DNA of 64,000 nt. Source: Acidobacteriota bacterium (GTDB taxonomy: Bacteria; Acidobacteriota; Terriglobia; Acidiferrales; UBA7541). The notes below the pieces were generated by a model. That model was not told where the DNA came from, did not search any database, and saw only the letters and a program-made list of their open reading frames with translations. Made by a program: the position numbers and the translations under genes. The stretch spans positions 248,001-312,000 of the forward strand of contig JABCZR010000001.1 of assembly GCA_013289585.1 (NCBI GenBank), given 5' to 3'. Below, one piece after another: positions 8,627-16,870 of this stretch (the first letter of the stretch is position 1; every line of letters starts with the position of its first letter).

Positions 8627-9756
8627 GACGCGCGGGGTTCGAAACGATAGCCCTGGTTTTCGCGCTAGGCTTCTTTTGTTCGGGCTGCGGCGATGGCAAA
8701 GGCGATCCCAAGGCGGAAGCTCCGCCAGCCGCAAAAGTTGAGCACCAAGAAGACGTCAATGTCGTGCAGGTGGATCATCCCGAGCAGTTTCCGCTGGCAA
8801 CGGCGGCTGCGTATGAATCGACATCGAAGTTGTCCGCGACCGGCACAGTAAACCCGGATATTTCCAGGACGGTGCCGGTCATTTCGATAGCGACGGGCCG
8901 GGTTGTGGAGATTCTCGCGCGGCTTGGCGATACGGTGAAAAAGGGGCAGCTCCTGCTGCGCGTTCAAAGCGCGGACATGTCAGGCGCTTTCTCCGATTAT
9001 CGAAAGGCGGTCGCCGACGAAAAGCTGGCGCGAATCCAATTCGAGCGCGCCCAGCTTCTCTACGACAAAGGGGCCATCTCTTTGAACGATTTTCAGACAG
9101 CAGAGGACGTCGAGAACAAAGCCAAGGTTGACGTGGAGAATACGACGGAGCGCCTTCGCTTGCTGGGAGGCGATATCGATCATCCAGCCGCGATCGTCGA
9201 TATCCGCGCCCCAGTTTCCGGGGTCATTACCGACCAGCAGGTTACCAATGCCGCCGGGGTGGCCGGCCTGAGCTCGCCGAATCCGTTCACCATCTCAGAT
9301 CTTTCGAGCGTGTGGGTACTTTGCGACGTCTACGAAAACGATCTCGCGAATGTGCATGTCGGTGAAACGGCGGAGATTCGCCTGAATGCGTACCCCGACA
9401 AAGTGTTTACCGGGAGAATCAGCAACATCGGTCCGGTGCTCGATCCCAGCCTGCGCACAGCAAAAGTGCGCATTGAAGTGCCCAATCCGGGACTCATGCG
9501 CGTGGGCATGTTCGTCACGGCGACATTTCACAGTCAAAAGAAAGAAACACGGGCGAGTGTTCCGGCCTCCGCGATCCTCCATCTGCACGACCGCGACTGG
9601 GTTTACGTTCCAGCGGGGGATAAGAAATTCCGCCGCGTGGAAGTTGTTTCCGGAACGACGTTGCCGAACAACATGCAGGAAATCGTATCCGGGATAAAGC
9701 CAGGCCAGCAAGTAGTGAGTAACGCGCTGGTCTTGCAGAACACTGTGGAGCAATAG
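8623..9756 (+). CDS. czcB: RND efflux periplasmic adaptor (membrane-fusion protein, CzcB type)
   Basis: A 377-residue adaptor. The N-terminus is a probable lipoprotein signal (FFCSGC, acylated Cys near 24). The lipoyl/barrel halves are recognisable at SIATGRVVEILARLGDTVKKGQLLLRVQSADMSGAFSDY and APVSGVITDQQVTNAAG, separated by a coiled-coil hairpin (EKLARIQFERAQLLYDKGAIS). The membrane-proximal part ends with GIKPGQQVVSNALVLQNTV. It links the inner-membrane pump to the TolC channel. It is coupled to czcC by a four-base overlap. Confidence 0.9.
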   Translation: MRRAGFETIALVFALGFFCSGCGDGKGDPKAEAPPAAKVEHQEDVNVVQVDHPEQFPLATAAAYESTSKLSATGTVNPDISRTVPVISIATGRVVEILARLGDTVKKGQLLLRVQSADMSGAFSDYRKAVADEKLARIQFERAQLLYDKGAISLNDFQTAEDVENKAKVDVENTTERLRLLGGDIDHPAAIVDIRAPVSGVITDQQVTNAAGVAGLSSPNPFTISDLSSVWVLCDVYENDLANVHVGETAEIRLNAYPDKVFTGRISNIGPVLDPSLRTAKVRIEVPNPGLMRVGMFVTATFHSQKKETRASVPASAILHLHDRDWVYVPAGDKKFRRVEVVSGTTLPNNMQEIVSGIKPGQQVVSNALVLQNTVEQ

Positions 9757-9791
9757 TTGAGAACCCTTCTCGAAAACCCGAGGACGATTCG

Positions 9792-12700
9792 ATGATTCGG
9801 GCCTTCGTTACCTACGCGCTCGATCACCGTTTCATCATTCTGGCGCTCGCGATGCTCTTGCTCCTTTGGGGCGCGATCTCTTTTCACAACCTGCCGGTGG
9901 AAGCCTATCCGGACGTTGCGAACAATTATGTGCAGATCATCACCCAGTGGCCGGGGCGTGCCGCGGAAGAAGTGGAGCAGCAAGTCACCGTGCCAATCGA
10001 AATTCAGATGAATGGTATGCCGCACCTGGAGCATCTACGTTCGGTTTCTCTCTTTGGGCTCTCGAGCGTGATGCTTATTTTTGACGATCAGTCGGTTAAC
10101 GACTGGAACCGGCAGAAAGTGCTGGAAAGGCTTTCGGCGGTGACACTGCCCGCTGGTGTGACGCCGCAGATGGGCACGGACTGGAGTCCGGTGGGCCAGA
10201 TTTTCTGGTACACGCTGAGGAGCACGAATCCGAAATATGACCTCATGGAACTGAAATCCATCGAGGACTGGACGCTCGAAAAGCAATTCAAGTCCGTGCC
10301 CAACGTGGTCGACGTTTCGAGCTTCGGGGGAACCACGCGCGAATACCAGGTGCGGCTCGATCCGAACAAACTGGTGTCCTATGGTGTGAGCATTGGCCAG
10401 GTGGAGCAGCAGCTCGCCAACAACAACACCAATGCCGGCGGGAGTTTCGTGGAAGCGGGTCTGCAGCAGATCAATGTCCGCTCCGTGGGATTGTTCAACA
10501 ACGTCCGGGACATCGAGCAGACGGTGATCACCACGAAGAATGGCACGCCGCTGCGGATCATGGACGTTGCAACGGTGGCGCAAGGCCCCAAAATCCGGCT
10601 CGGGCAGATTGGAAAAGCAATTCATCGTGCGAATGGCACCGTCGTTGATACCGACGACGTAGTGGAAGGAATTGTGCTCCTGCGCAAGGGGGCAAATTCG
10701 GACGAAACCCTGGCGGGAATACACGCCAAAGTGAAAGAGCTGAATGAGCATATCCTGCCACCCGGAGTAAAGATCGTGCCGTTCCTGGATCGCAGCGACC
10801 TGGTGCATTACACCACGCACACGGTGCTGCACAATCTCACCGAGGGCATACTGCTTGTTTCCATCATTCTGTTTCTCTTTCTGGGAAATTTGCGCGGCTC
10901 GCTGATCGTGGCACTGACGATTCCGTTCTCGCTCTTGTTTGCGTCGATTTGCCTGAGTCTCAAGGAAATCCCGGCAAACCTTCTGTCACTCGGCGCGCTG
11001 GACTTCGGGATGGTCGTGGACGGCGCGGTGGTGATGGTCGAAAACATCGTTCGCCATCTGACGCACGGCGAAAGCACAACAAAAACAACCATTGAGCGCA
11101 TCCGCGATGCCGCCTATGAAGTGCAGCGGCCGGTGTTTTACGCCATCGCCATCATTATTACGGCCTATTTGCCAATCTTCACGCTGCAGCGGGTTGAGGG
11201 ACGCCTGTTCAAGCCCATGGCCTGGACGGTGGCGTTTGCGCTTCTTGGCGCGCTGCTGTTCTCCATGCTCATCGCGCCGGTCCTGGCGAGCGTGTTTTTC
11301 AAACATGGAGTCCATGAATGGCATAACCCGGTGATGGACTACCTGAAACGCTCCTACCGAAAGTGGTTGCGATGGGCGATCGAGCACCGTCTTGTGACGG
11401 TAGGTGCGGCCGGCTTTGCGTTTTGCTTGGGGCTCTTTCTGATGTTCAGTGGTGTGATTGGTTCGGAGTTCTTGCCGCACCTCGATGAAGGAGCAATCTG
11501 GGCGCGCGGGACGCTGGCGCCGAGCACGGGCCCGACCGAAGGAGCGCGAGTGATGGATGAGGCGCGCGTCGTTTTTGCGTCTTTCCCCGAGGTTAGCCAG
11601 GTAGTTTCGCAAGTCGGCCGTCCTGATGACGGCACGGATACGACAGGTTTCTTCAATACCGAATATTTTGTCGACCTCTTGCCCAAGGACAAATGGCGTC
11701 CTGTTTTCCGCAAAGACAAGGACGAGTTAATCGGAGCGATGGACCGCGAGCTGAGCAAGATTCCCGGGGTTCTGTGGAACTTTTCCCAGCCTATTTCGGA
11801 CAATATGGAAGAAGCGGTCAGCGGCGTAAAAGGCGAGCTGGCGGTAAAGATCTATGGGGACGACCTGCGGCTTCTGGAGGAAAAGGCCGACGAAATCGTG
11901 GGGATCATGCGCAACATCCCCGGGATTGAAGACCTGGGCGTTTTTCGAGTGATCGGCCAGCCAAATCTCAACTTCGTCGTGGATCGAAATGCGGCCGCCC
12001 GCTATCAGATCAATGTTGCGGACGTCCAGGACGCCATCCAGACCGCCGTGGGCGGCAACGCAGTGAGCCAGGTATTGCAAGGCGAGCAGCGTTATGACCT
12101 TGTCCTGCGTTACCAGGCGCCCTACCGGGACACAAAAGAGGCCATTGAGAATATCCGGTTGCTGTCACCCTCCGGAGCGCGAGTTTCGCTGGCGCAGCTG
12201 TCGAGAGTGGAGACGCGAGACGGCGCTTCGGAGATCTACCGTGAAGAGAATTCGCGCTATGTGGCAATCAAGTACAGCGTGCGCGGCCGCGACCTGGGTG
12301 GCGCGGTGGAAGAAGCCATTCAAAAGGTGAACGAGCACGTGAAGCTCCCCGTAGGCTATCGTATCGACTGGGCCGGCGAATACGAGAGCCAGAAGCGTTC
12401 GCAGAAGCGGCTGATGATCGTGCTGCCGCTTACGATCCTGGGAATTTTCGTCATTCTATACACGATGTTCAGCTCGGCGAAATGGGCCCTTCTGATTCTT
12501 GCGAACGTGGCCATGGCACCGGTTGGGGGATTGCTGGCGCTGCTCATCACCGGCACACACTTCAGCGTTTCGTCGGGTGTAGGGTTCCTGGCGCTTTTTG
12601 GCGTTTCGGTGCAAACCGGGGTCATCATGCTGGAATATATCAACCAGTTGCGCGTGCGCGGCCACACGATTGAGGACGCAGCCGTTGATGGAGCGGTGCT

Positions 12701-12935
12701 CCGGCTTCGGCCCATCATGATGACTATGCTCGTGGCCACCCTTGGATTGCTGCCCGCGGCACTTTCCCGGGGGATTGGTTCGGACTCCCAGCGGCCGTTC
12801 GCGATCGTCATCGTGGGAGGGCTGCTTGGAGCCTTGCTACTGAGTATCTTCCTGCTGCCGACCTTGTATGTGTGGTTCGCGGGGAATCGCGATAAGCTCC
12901 CCGAGCCCGAACCTGGCTTTGACGAGGGGCAATGA
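9792..12935 (+). CDS. czcA: Heavy-metal-type RND efflux pump (CzcA/CusA family)
   Basis: A 1047-residue inner-membrane proton-driven pump of full family length. The transmembrane-4 motif near residues 400-418 reads LGALDFGMVVDGAVVMVEN. Its Asp, Asp and Glu pattern is the signature of the heavy-metal efflux (HME) branch rather than multidrug pumps. Other landmarks are the N-terminal helix plus NLPVEAYPDVANNYVQI, and the C-terminal half repeat ending LRLRPIMMTMLVATLGLLPAALSRGIGSD. The actual ion (Zn/Co/Cd or Cu/Ag) cannot be read from the motif. It sits 35 bases after czcB, so C, B and A form one operon. Confidence 0.93.
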   Translation: MIRAFVTYALDHRFIILALAMLLLLWGAISFHNLPVEAYPDVANNYVQIITQWPGRAAEEVEQQVTVPIEIQMNGMPHLEHLRSVSLFGLSSVMLIFDDQSVNDWNRQKVLERLSAVTLPAGVTPQMGTDWSPVGQIFWYTLRSTNPKYDLMELKSIEDWTLEKQFKSVPNVVDVSSFGGTTREYQVRLDPNKLVSYGVSIGQVEQQLANNNTNAGGSFVEAGLQQINVRSVGLFNNVRDIEQTVITTKNGTPLRIMDVATVAQGPKIRLGQIGKAIHRANGTVVDTDDVVEGIVLLRKGANSDETLAGIHAKVKELNEHILPPGVKIVPFLDRSDLVHYTTHTVLHNLTEGILLVSIILFLFLGNLRGSLIVALTIPFSLLFASICLSLKEIPANLLSLGALDFGMVVDGAVVMVENIVRHLTHGESTTKTTIERIRDAAYEVQRPVFYAIAIIITAYLPIFTLQRVEGRLFKPMAWTVAFALLGALLFSMLIAPVLASVFFKHGVHEWHNPVMDYLKRSYRKWLRWAIEHRLVTVGAAGFAFCLGLFLMFSGVIGSEFLPHLDEGAIWARGTLAPSTGPTEGARVMDEARVVFASFPEVSQVVSQVGRPDDGTDTTGFFNTEYFVDLLPKDKWRPVFRKDKDELIGAMDRELSKIPGVLWNFSQPISDNMEEAVSGVKGELAVKIYGDDLRLLEEKADEIVGIMRNIPGIEDLGVFRVIGQPNLNFVVDRNAAARYQINVADVQDAIQTAVGGNAVSQVLQGEQRYDLVLRYQAPYRDTKEAIENIRLLSPSGARVSLAQLSRVETRDGASEIYREENSRYVAIKYSVRGRDLGGAVEEAIQKVNEHVKLPVGYRIDWAGEYESQKRSQKRLMIVLPLTILGIFVILYTMFSSAKWALLILANVAMAPVGGLLALLITGTHFSVSSGVGFLALFGVSVQTGVIMLEYINQLRVRGHTIEDAAVDGAVLRLRPIMMTMLVATLGLLPAALSRGIGSDSQRPFAIVIVGGLLGALLLSIFLLPTLYVWFAGNRDKLPEPEPGFDEGQ

Positions 12936-13011
12936 ACAGGTATGTAGGAGCAGAGTTGAGGCCGCGAGGATGTCGTGTAATTTTCCGGGGTAGGGAAAGG
13001 ACTCGGAGTCG

Positions 13012-13683
13012 ATGAAGAAGGAAGAAGTTCAAGCTCGGATCGAGGAGATCGGCATCGTTCCTGCCGTTCGCTTGTCTTCGGCGGAAGACGCCCGGTTTGC
13101 GACCGAGGCGGTTTCGAATGGCGGAATCCCGATCGTGGAAATCACCATGACGGTCCCGGGGGCGATTCAAGTGATTTCCGAGCTTGCAAAGTACAGTCCG
13201 GATCTAATCGTGGGAGCGGGCACGCTATTCGACACCGAAACGGCCAAGCGCTGCCTGGATGCGGGAGCTAGATTCCTGACGAGCCCGGGGCTTGACCTGG
13301 GGCTTGTTGAATTTGCGCACAAACAGAACGTTGTCGTTCTGGCCGGTGCCTTGACGCCGACGGAAGTGACCATGGCGTGGAAGGCTGGCTCAGACTTCGT
13401 GAAAGTTTTTCCGTGCTCACAAATGGGCGGCGACACATACATCAAAGCCTTGAAGCGGCCGTTTCCGCAGGTGCGATTGATCGCCGCGGGAGGCGTAAAT
13501 CAGAAGACGGCGGCCAATTTCATCCTGGCGGGAGCGTCTGCGATCGGCGTCGGAGGAGAGTTGATCCCCAGAGAGGCCATCGAACTGCGCCAGGCGGACC
13601 GAATTCATGAATTGGCGCGCAGGTTCGTGGGGTTCGTAAAAAGTGCTCGGGCTCGACTGGCGGGGGTGAAGAAGACCCACTAG
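13012..13683 (+). CDS. eda: 2-dehydro-3-deoxy-phosphogluconate (KDPG/KHG) aldolase
   Basis: A 223-residue class I aldolase of the Entner-Doudoroff pathway that splits KDPG into pyruvate and glyceraldehyde-3-phosphate. The catalytic Glu is Glu43 in P-I-V-E-I-T-M, and the Schiff-base Lys is Lys131 in D-F-V-K-V-F-P. GAGTLFDTETA and AAGGVNQKTAANFILAGASAIGVGGEL are the phosphate-binding parts of the barrel. It lies 76 bases after czcA on the same strand. A link to metal efflux is not obvious, so it is probably an unrelated neighbour. Confidence 0.92.
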   Translation: MKKEEVQARIEEIGIVPAVRLSSAEDARFATEAVSNGGIPIVEITMTVPGAIQVISELAKYSPDLIVGAGTLFDTETAKRCLDAGARFLTSPGLDLGLVEFAHKQNVVVLAGALTPTEVTMAWKAGSDFVKVFPCSQMGGDTYIKALKRPFPQVRLIAAGGVNQKTAANFILAGASAIGVGGELIPREAIELRQADRIHELARRFVGFVKSARARLAGVKKTH

Positions 13684-13779
13684 GCGGAGTTCGTGGCGTG
13701 ACGAGCTTTTTTCTTTTAGCGGATTCGCGTCTGCCGGTGGCCTTGCAGCTTCGCATGCTCCGTGAGCTACTCTGTGAGC

Positions 13780-13974
13780 ATGCCGGACGCAGTTACTCCC
13801 GTGAAAATTGAACCCGATGCCGGACTCTGCGCCACGTGTCTACACTCGCGCAGGATTGAATCTCCACATGGATCCGTTTTCTATCTTTGCGAACTTTCGT
13901 TCTCCGATGCACGATTTCCAAAGTATCCGCGCCTGCCGGTGATTTCCTGCGGCGGTTTCAAGAAAAAAGAGTAG
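13780..13974 (+). CDS. Small four-cysteine conserved hypothetical protein
   Basis: A 64-residue protein if read from the ATG at 13780 (a GTG at 13762 would add six residues). It has C-A-T-C-L-H-S-R-R near the start, then a single Cys in FYLCELS and another in VISCGGF. The spacing suggests a single small zinc site. The KYPRLPVISCGGF ending is typical of short acidobacterial zinc-ribbon-like proteins. Function is unknown. Neither start has a strong Shine-Dalgarno sequence. Confidence 0.6.
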   Translation: MPDAVTPVKIEPDAGLCATCLHSRRIESPHGSVFYLCELSFSDARFPKYPRLPVISCGGFKKKE

Positions 13975-14070
13975 TGGAGGCGGTTCGAATGGCCTATTTA
14001 TATTTCCTGATATGGTTACGTCCCTTTATGGTAAGCTATTCAGCAGGTCTCCTTTCGGTGAGGTCCTCTC

Positions 14071-15315
14071 ATGGCATCCCGCTCGCAACTTGTGGCCGGC
14101 GCGGCGTTCTTGCTGCTGGCCTGTCCCACGCGTGTTCGTGCTGACAAATTGCAATTCACCAGCAATCCCGGCGGGGCGACCGTCGAAATTGATGGTGTGA
14201 CGATCGGCACCACGCCGTGCGAGAAAGATTTTCCGGGCGGCTACTTTCACAAGACAAAGACTTCGTATGGGGCGCGGCTCGAGCATCCACTCGTCGCGCG
14301 CATCAGCCTTGCGGGCTACGCCACCAAGGAACTCACTCTTACCGAGGGACCACAGAACTGGATTTCGCTGAATGGCCGCAGCCGCGGCGAGTACTGGCTG
14401 TTCAAGACAGACCGTGTCCACGTGGAGCTTCGTCCCATTTCGGAGACTTTCACCGACGAAATTGTCGCTAGAGTCTCGGACACTAGCGCGGGGCTTCAGC
14501 CGGAACTTTCGCTCGAGGAACTGGTGCGGCAAACCAAGCCCGCCGTCGTGTACTTGACGGGACTGGACAAATCGGGCACGGGATTTCTAGTGACCGGGAC
14601 GGGCATCATCGTAACCAATGCCCACGTGGCGCGCGGCGAGGAGAGCCTGCTCACGCAACTTTCCGGTGGCCAGCAGCTGGAAGCTAAGGTCGTGTATATC
14701 GACGCGGACCTGGACATTGCTCTGGTCAAAGTAGACGGCCCGTCGGGGAGCAACGAGTGGCCGCATCTGGCTCTTGCAGACGCCACCAACGTGCGGCAGG
14801 GTGAAAGCGTGCTGGCCATCGGGAACCCGGGTGATGCGATGCTTTTCAGCGTGACAAAAGGGATCGTGAGCGGGGTTGGAAAATTTCCCAACGCCGGGCC
14901 GGGCACGTGGATTCAAACCGACGCGCCGATCAATCCGGGAAACAGCGGCGGCCCGCTGCTGAATTCGCGCGGCGAAGTGATCGGGATCAACACGCTGAAA
15001 TTGATCAAGGCGGCCAGCGCGCCGGCCGCAGCTGAAATCAGCGATGCGGGGCAGGCTTCGAACACTTCTTCGTCTTTACCCTCAACGGCGGTTCCCGATG
15101 GGACCGGCACAGTCACGATCTCTTCGGAACCGGATGGCGCGGAAAGCTTTGTGGATGAAAAATTCCTGGGGAACGCGCCAGCGTCGCTAAAACTTTCGGC
15201 GGGGAGCCACGCGATTGTTCTGAAATTTCACGGACACGGCGACTGGCGCCGCACGCTCGAAGTTCTCAAGTCCAGCAAAGTTTCTCTCAGGGCTACTCTG
15301 GAACCAAATCCTTGA
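14071..15315 (+). CDS. Secreted HtrA/trypsin-like serine protease flanked by two PEGA domains
   Basis: A 414-residue exported protein (signal peptide to about VRAD, residue 25). Residues about 26-91 form a PEGA-type repeat (FTSNPGGATVEIDG). Residues about 150-315 form a trypsin-like domain with the triad His185 (TNAHVARG), Asp215 (DLDIALVKVDG) and Ser292 (PGNSGGPLL), and GIINTLK-like closure. Residues about 345-412 are a second PEGA repeat (SSEPDGAESFVDEKFLGNAPASLKL). No PDZ domain is present, unlike DegP. PEGA domains are thought to bind surface or peptidoglycan components, so the protease may be envelope-anchored. Confidence 0.85.
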   Translation: MASRSQLVAGAAFLLLACPTRVRADKLQFTSNPGGATVEIDGVTIGTTPCEKDFPGGYFHKTKTSYGARLEHPLVARISLAGYATKELTLTEGPQNWISLNGRSRGEYWLFKTDRVHVELRPISETFTDEIVARVSDTSAGLQPELSLEELVRQTKPAVVYLTGLDKSGTGFLVTGTGIIVTNAHVARGEESLLTQLSGGQQLEAKVVYIDADLDIALVKVDGPSGSNEWPHLALADATNVRQGESVLAIGNPGDAMLFSVTKGIVSGVGKFPNAGPGTWIQTDAPINPGNSGGPLLNSRGEVIGINTLKLIKAASAPAAAEISDAGQASNTSSSLPSTAVPDGTGTVTISSEPDGAESFVDEKFLGNAPASLKLSAGSHAIVLKFHGHGDWRRTLEVLKSSKVSLRATLEPNP

Positions 15316-15361
15316 GGTTTGCTTCTTGGACGCCGATCGGCTGGGAACTACTTCTTCAAAA

Positions 15362-15415
15362 GAGAAACAGCAGGACGCCCTTTCGAGCGTCCCGCTGTTT
15401 CTCGCTACTTTTTCT
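15362..15415. terminator. Strong hairpin between convergent genes (probable bidirectional terminator)
   Basis: GAGAAACAGC-A-GGACGC pairs with GCGTCC-C-GCTGTTTCTC around an 8-base loop, giving a stem of about 16 pairs with one mismatch. On the plus strand it is followed by GCTACTTTTTCT. On the minus strand the downstream side is also T-rich. It separates the protease gene from the minus-strand coiled-coil gene. Confidence 0.85.
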
Positions 15416-15446
15416 AATGTTCTGCTTGTTCAGGAATTTACGGATT

Positions 15447-16340
15447 CTAATCCGGTGGTGCGGTCTGCGGATGGGCAGCGACGGGCGTGACGGCCGCGGT
15501 GCCGGTGCTGCTCGCCGCCAACTCCGATGCTTTGTATTTTGGCGCGCTGACGTAGCCGTGCACTTCGTTCTTGTCGATGCGGTTCACAACGATTTGTACG
15601 GGCTGCGATTCGTTTTCCGTGTGGATCCAGATGGGCTCGTAGAGATTTACTTTTTTCTTGCTCAACTGATTGTCGTCCACGATCAGTTCCACATCGTAAC
15701 TCTTGTGCTTGGTATCCACTTTGCGCAGGGAGAGCGGGAGCGGCCCCACGCGCTGGAACTGCTTGGATTTGGTGAGGTCGAACTCAAAATAGCTGCGTTC
15801 GCCGCGCTTGGCGAGCACGACTAATTCTTCATGTGTTTTCGCGATGGAGCCGTTGAGTTCGTCGCGCGTGGAACTCAGACTGCCTTCGAGATCGGACCGA
15901 TTCTTGGCTACCTGGTCTTGCGTATCCTTCAACTGCTTCTGCTGCTGTTCCAACTGGGCTTGCAGTTGTTTATAGCGCTTGTCCATGGGGGCGGTTCGCT
16001 TGGCGTTGGCGCGTGCCGGCGCGGCAGCTTTGCTGCCCGGCTGGCTGGCGCTTGGCGGCACTTCGACGGCAGCGTTCTTGGCCTCCTGAGCCGCGGACAT
16101 CTCATTCAATTTGGCGGTCAGCGTATTCAGTTCTCCCTGCATCTGGCTGATCGTGGCATTCGACACCGACTCTTGCGCGGTCAGATGGCCAACCATGATT
16201 TGTTGGCGATAGCCGTAGCCAACGGCCAGCCCGGCAACGACTACTAGCGCTACCAGAGCGCCCAGCAGCCAGCGATTTGCGCTTGCGGGGGAGGTTTCTC
16301 CCTTATGTCCGTTCTGATTCATTTCGGGGTATTCGTCCAT
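15447..16340 (-). CDS. Membrane-anchored coiled-coil protein of unknown function
   Basis: A 297-residue protein. The ATG at 16340 is chosen because CTTAGGAGGACG precedes it; the longer reading to 16511 has no such site. A short cytoplasmic N-terminus is followed by one TM helix (about 24-42). Long heptad-rich stretches come next (ISQMQGELNTLTAKLNEM and KRYKQLQAQLEQQQKQLKDTQDQV), and then a beta-rich domain of about 100 residues ending LYEPIWIHTENESQPVQIVVNRI. The architecture suggests an envelope protein with an extracytoplasmic domain. No catalytic motif is seen. Confidence 0.75.
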   Translation of the reverse strand: MDEYPEMNQNGHKGETSPASANRWLLGALVALVVVAGLAVGYGYRQQIMVGHLTAQESVSNATISQMQGELNTLTAKLNEMSAAQEAKNAAVEVPPSASQPGSKAAAPARANAKRTAPMDKRYKQLQAQLEQQQKQLKDTQDQVAKNRSDLEGSLSSTRDELNGSIAKTHEELVVLAKRGERSYFEFDLTKSKQFQRVGPLPLSLRKVDTKHKSYDVELIVDDNQLSKKKVNLYEPIWIHTENESQPVQIVVNRIDKNEVHGYVSAPKYKASELAASSTGTAAVTPVAAHPQTAPPD

Positions 16341-16870
16341 CTTCGTCCTCCTAAGATCGTGCCGCGTTCCGTTGGAAAAGCCGCGTGGCGTTTGCGCCAG
16401 CTTCGATTGGCTCGGAGAAAGGTCCCGGCACAAGAAATCTGTACCCGTGGCGTACTTTCCCGGTCTCCTCAGTGCAATAGCCATGCCGACGTGTGGAAAA
16501 GCGAGCTTCATTTAAGTTCTGCATTACCAGCGACAAACAGCGCGTTGAAAAAGTCTCAAGTTTTGGTGACAGTACTAGTCCCAGAATTAATTCCACGGCG
16601 AAGGCAGGGCTTTCTCAAATCCTTGCCGGGCTCCAATTTTTCCGCCCGACGCGTTGCTCCAACCGTTCCTCTGTGCTAGCATCCGCCCGCTAGGAGATCG
16701 GACCAGGGAAATATTGTTAGACCTTCGCCCCCGCCCCACGGGGACCCAGGTGCAGAGGCCACGTTCTCCTCCCTCAGTTCCAACTTGCCCGGCGCAGGCC
16801 CGCGCCCGAATTCTGCTGGACGGACCTCGCCGCGTCGGCCGCTTTGCGGCCGCCAGAGCCAGGAGGCTTT
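16341..16870. other. Divergent intergenic region, no gene supported
   Basis: 530 bases between two divergent genes. Short ORFs on both strands look like chance reading frames. It must contain promoters for the coiled-coil gene (minus) and for the EF-G-like gene (plus). The last bases CCAGGAGGCTTT form the ribosome-binding site of the latter. Confidence 0.5.

Noticed and set aside
13690-13720. T-rich tract after eda as a terminator
   Set aside because: Only a 4-base stem (TCGT/ACGA) precedes the T run; too weak to call.
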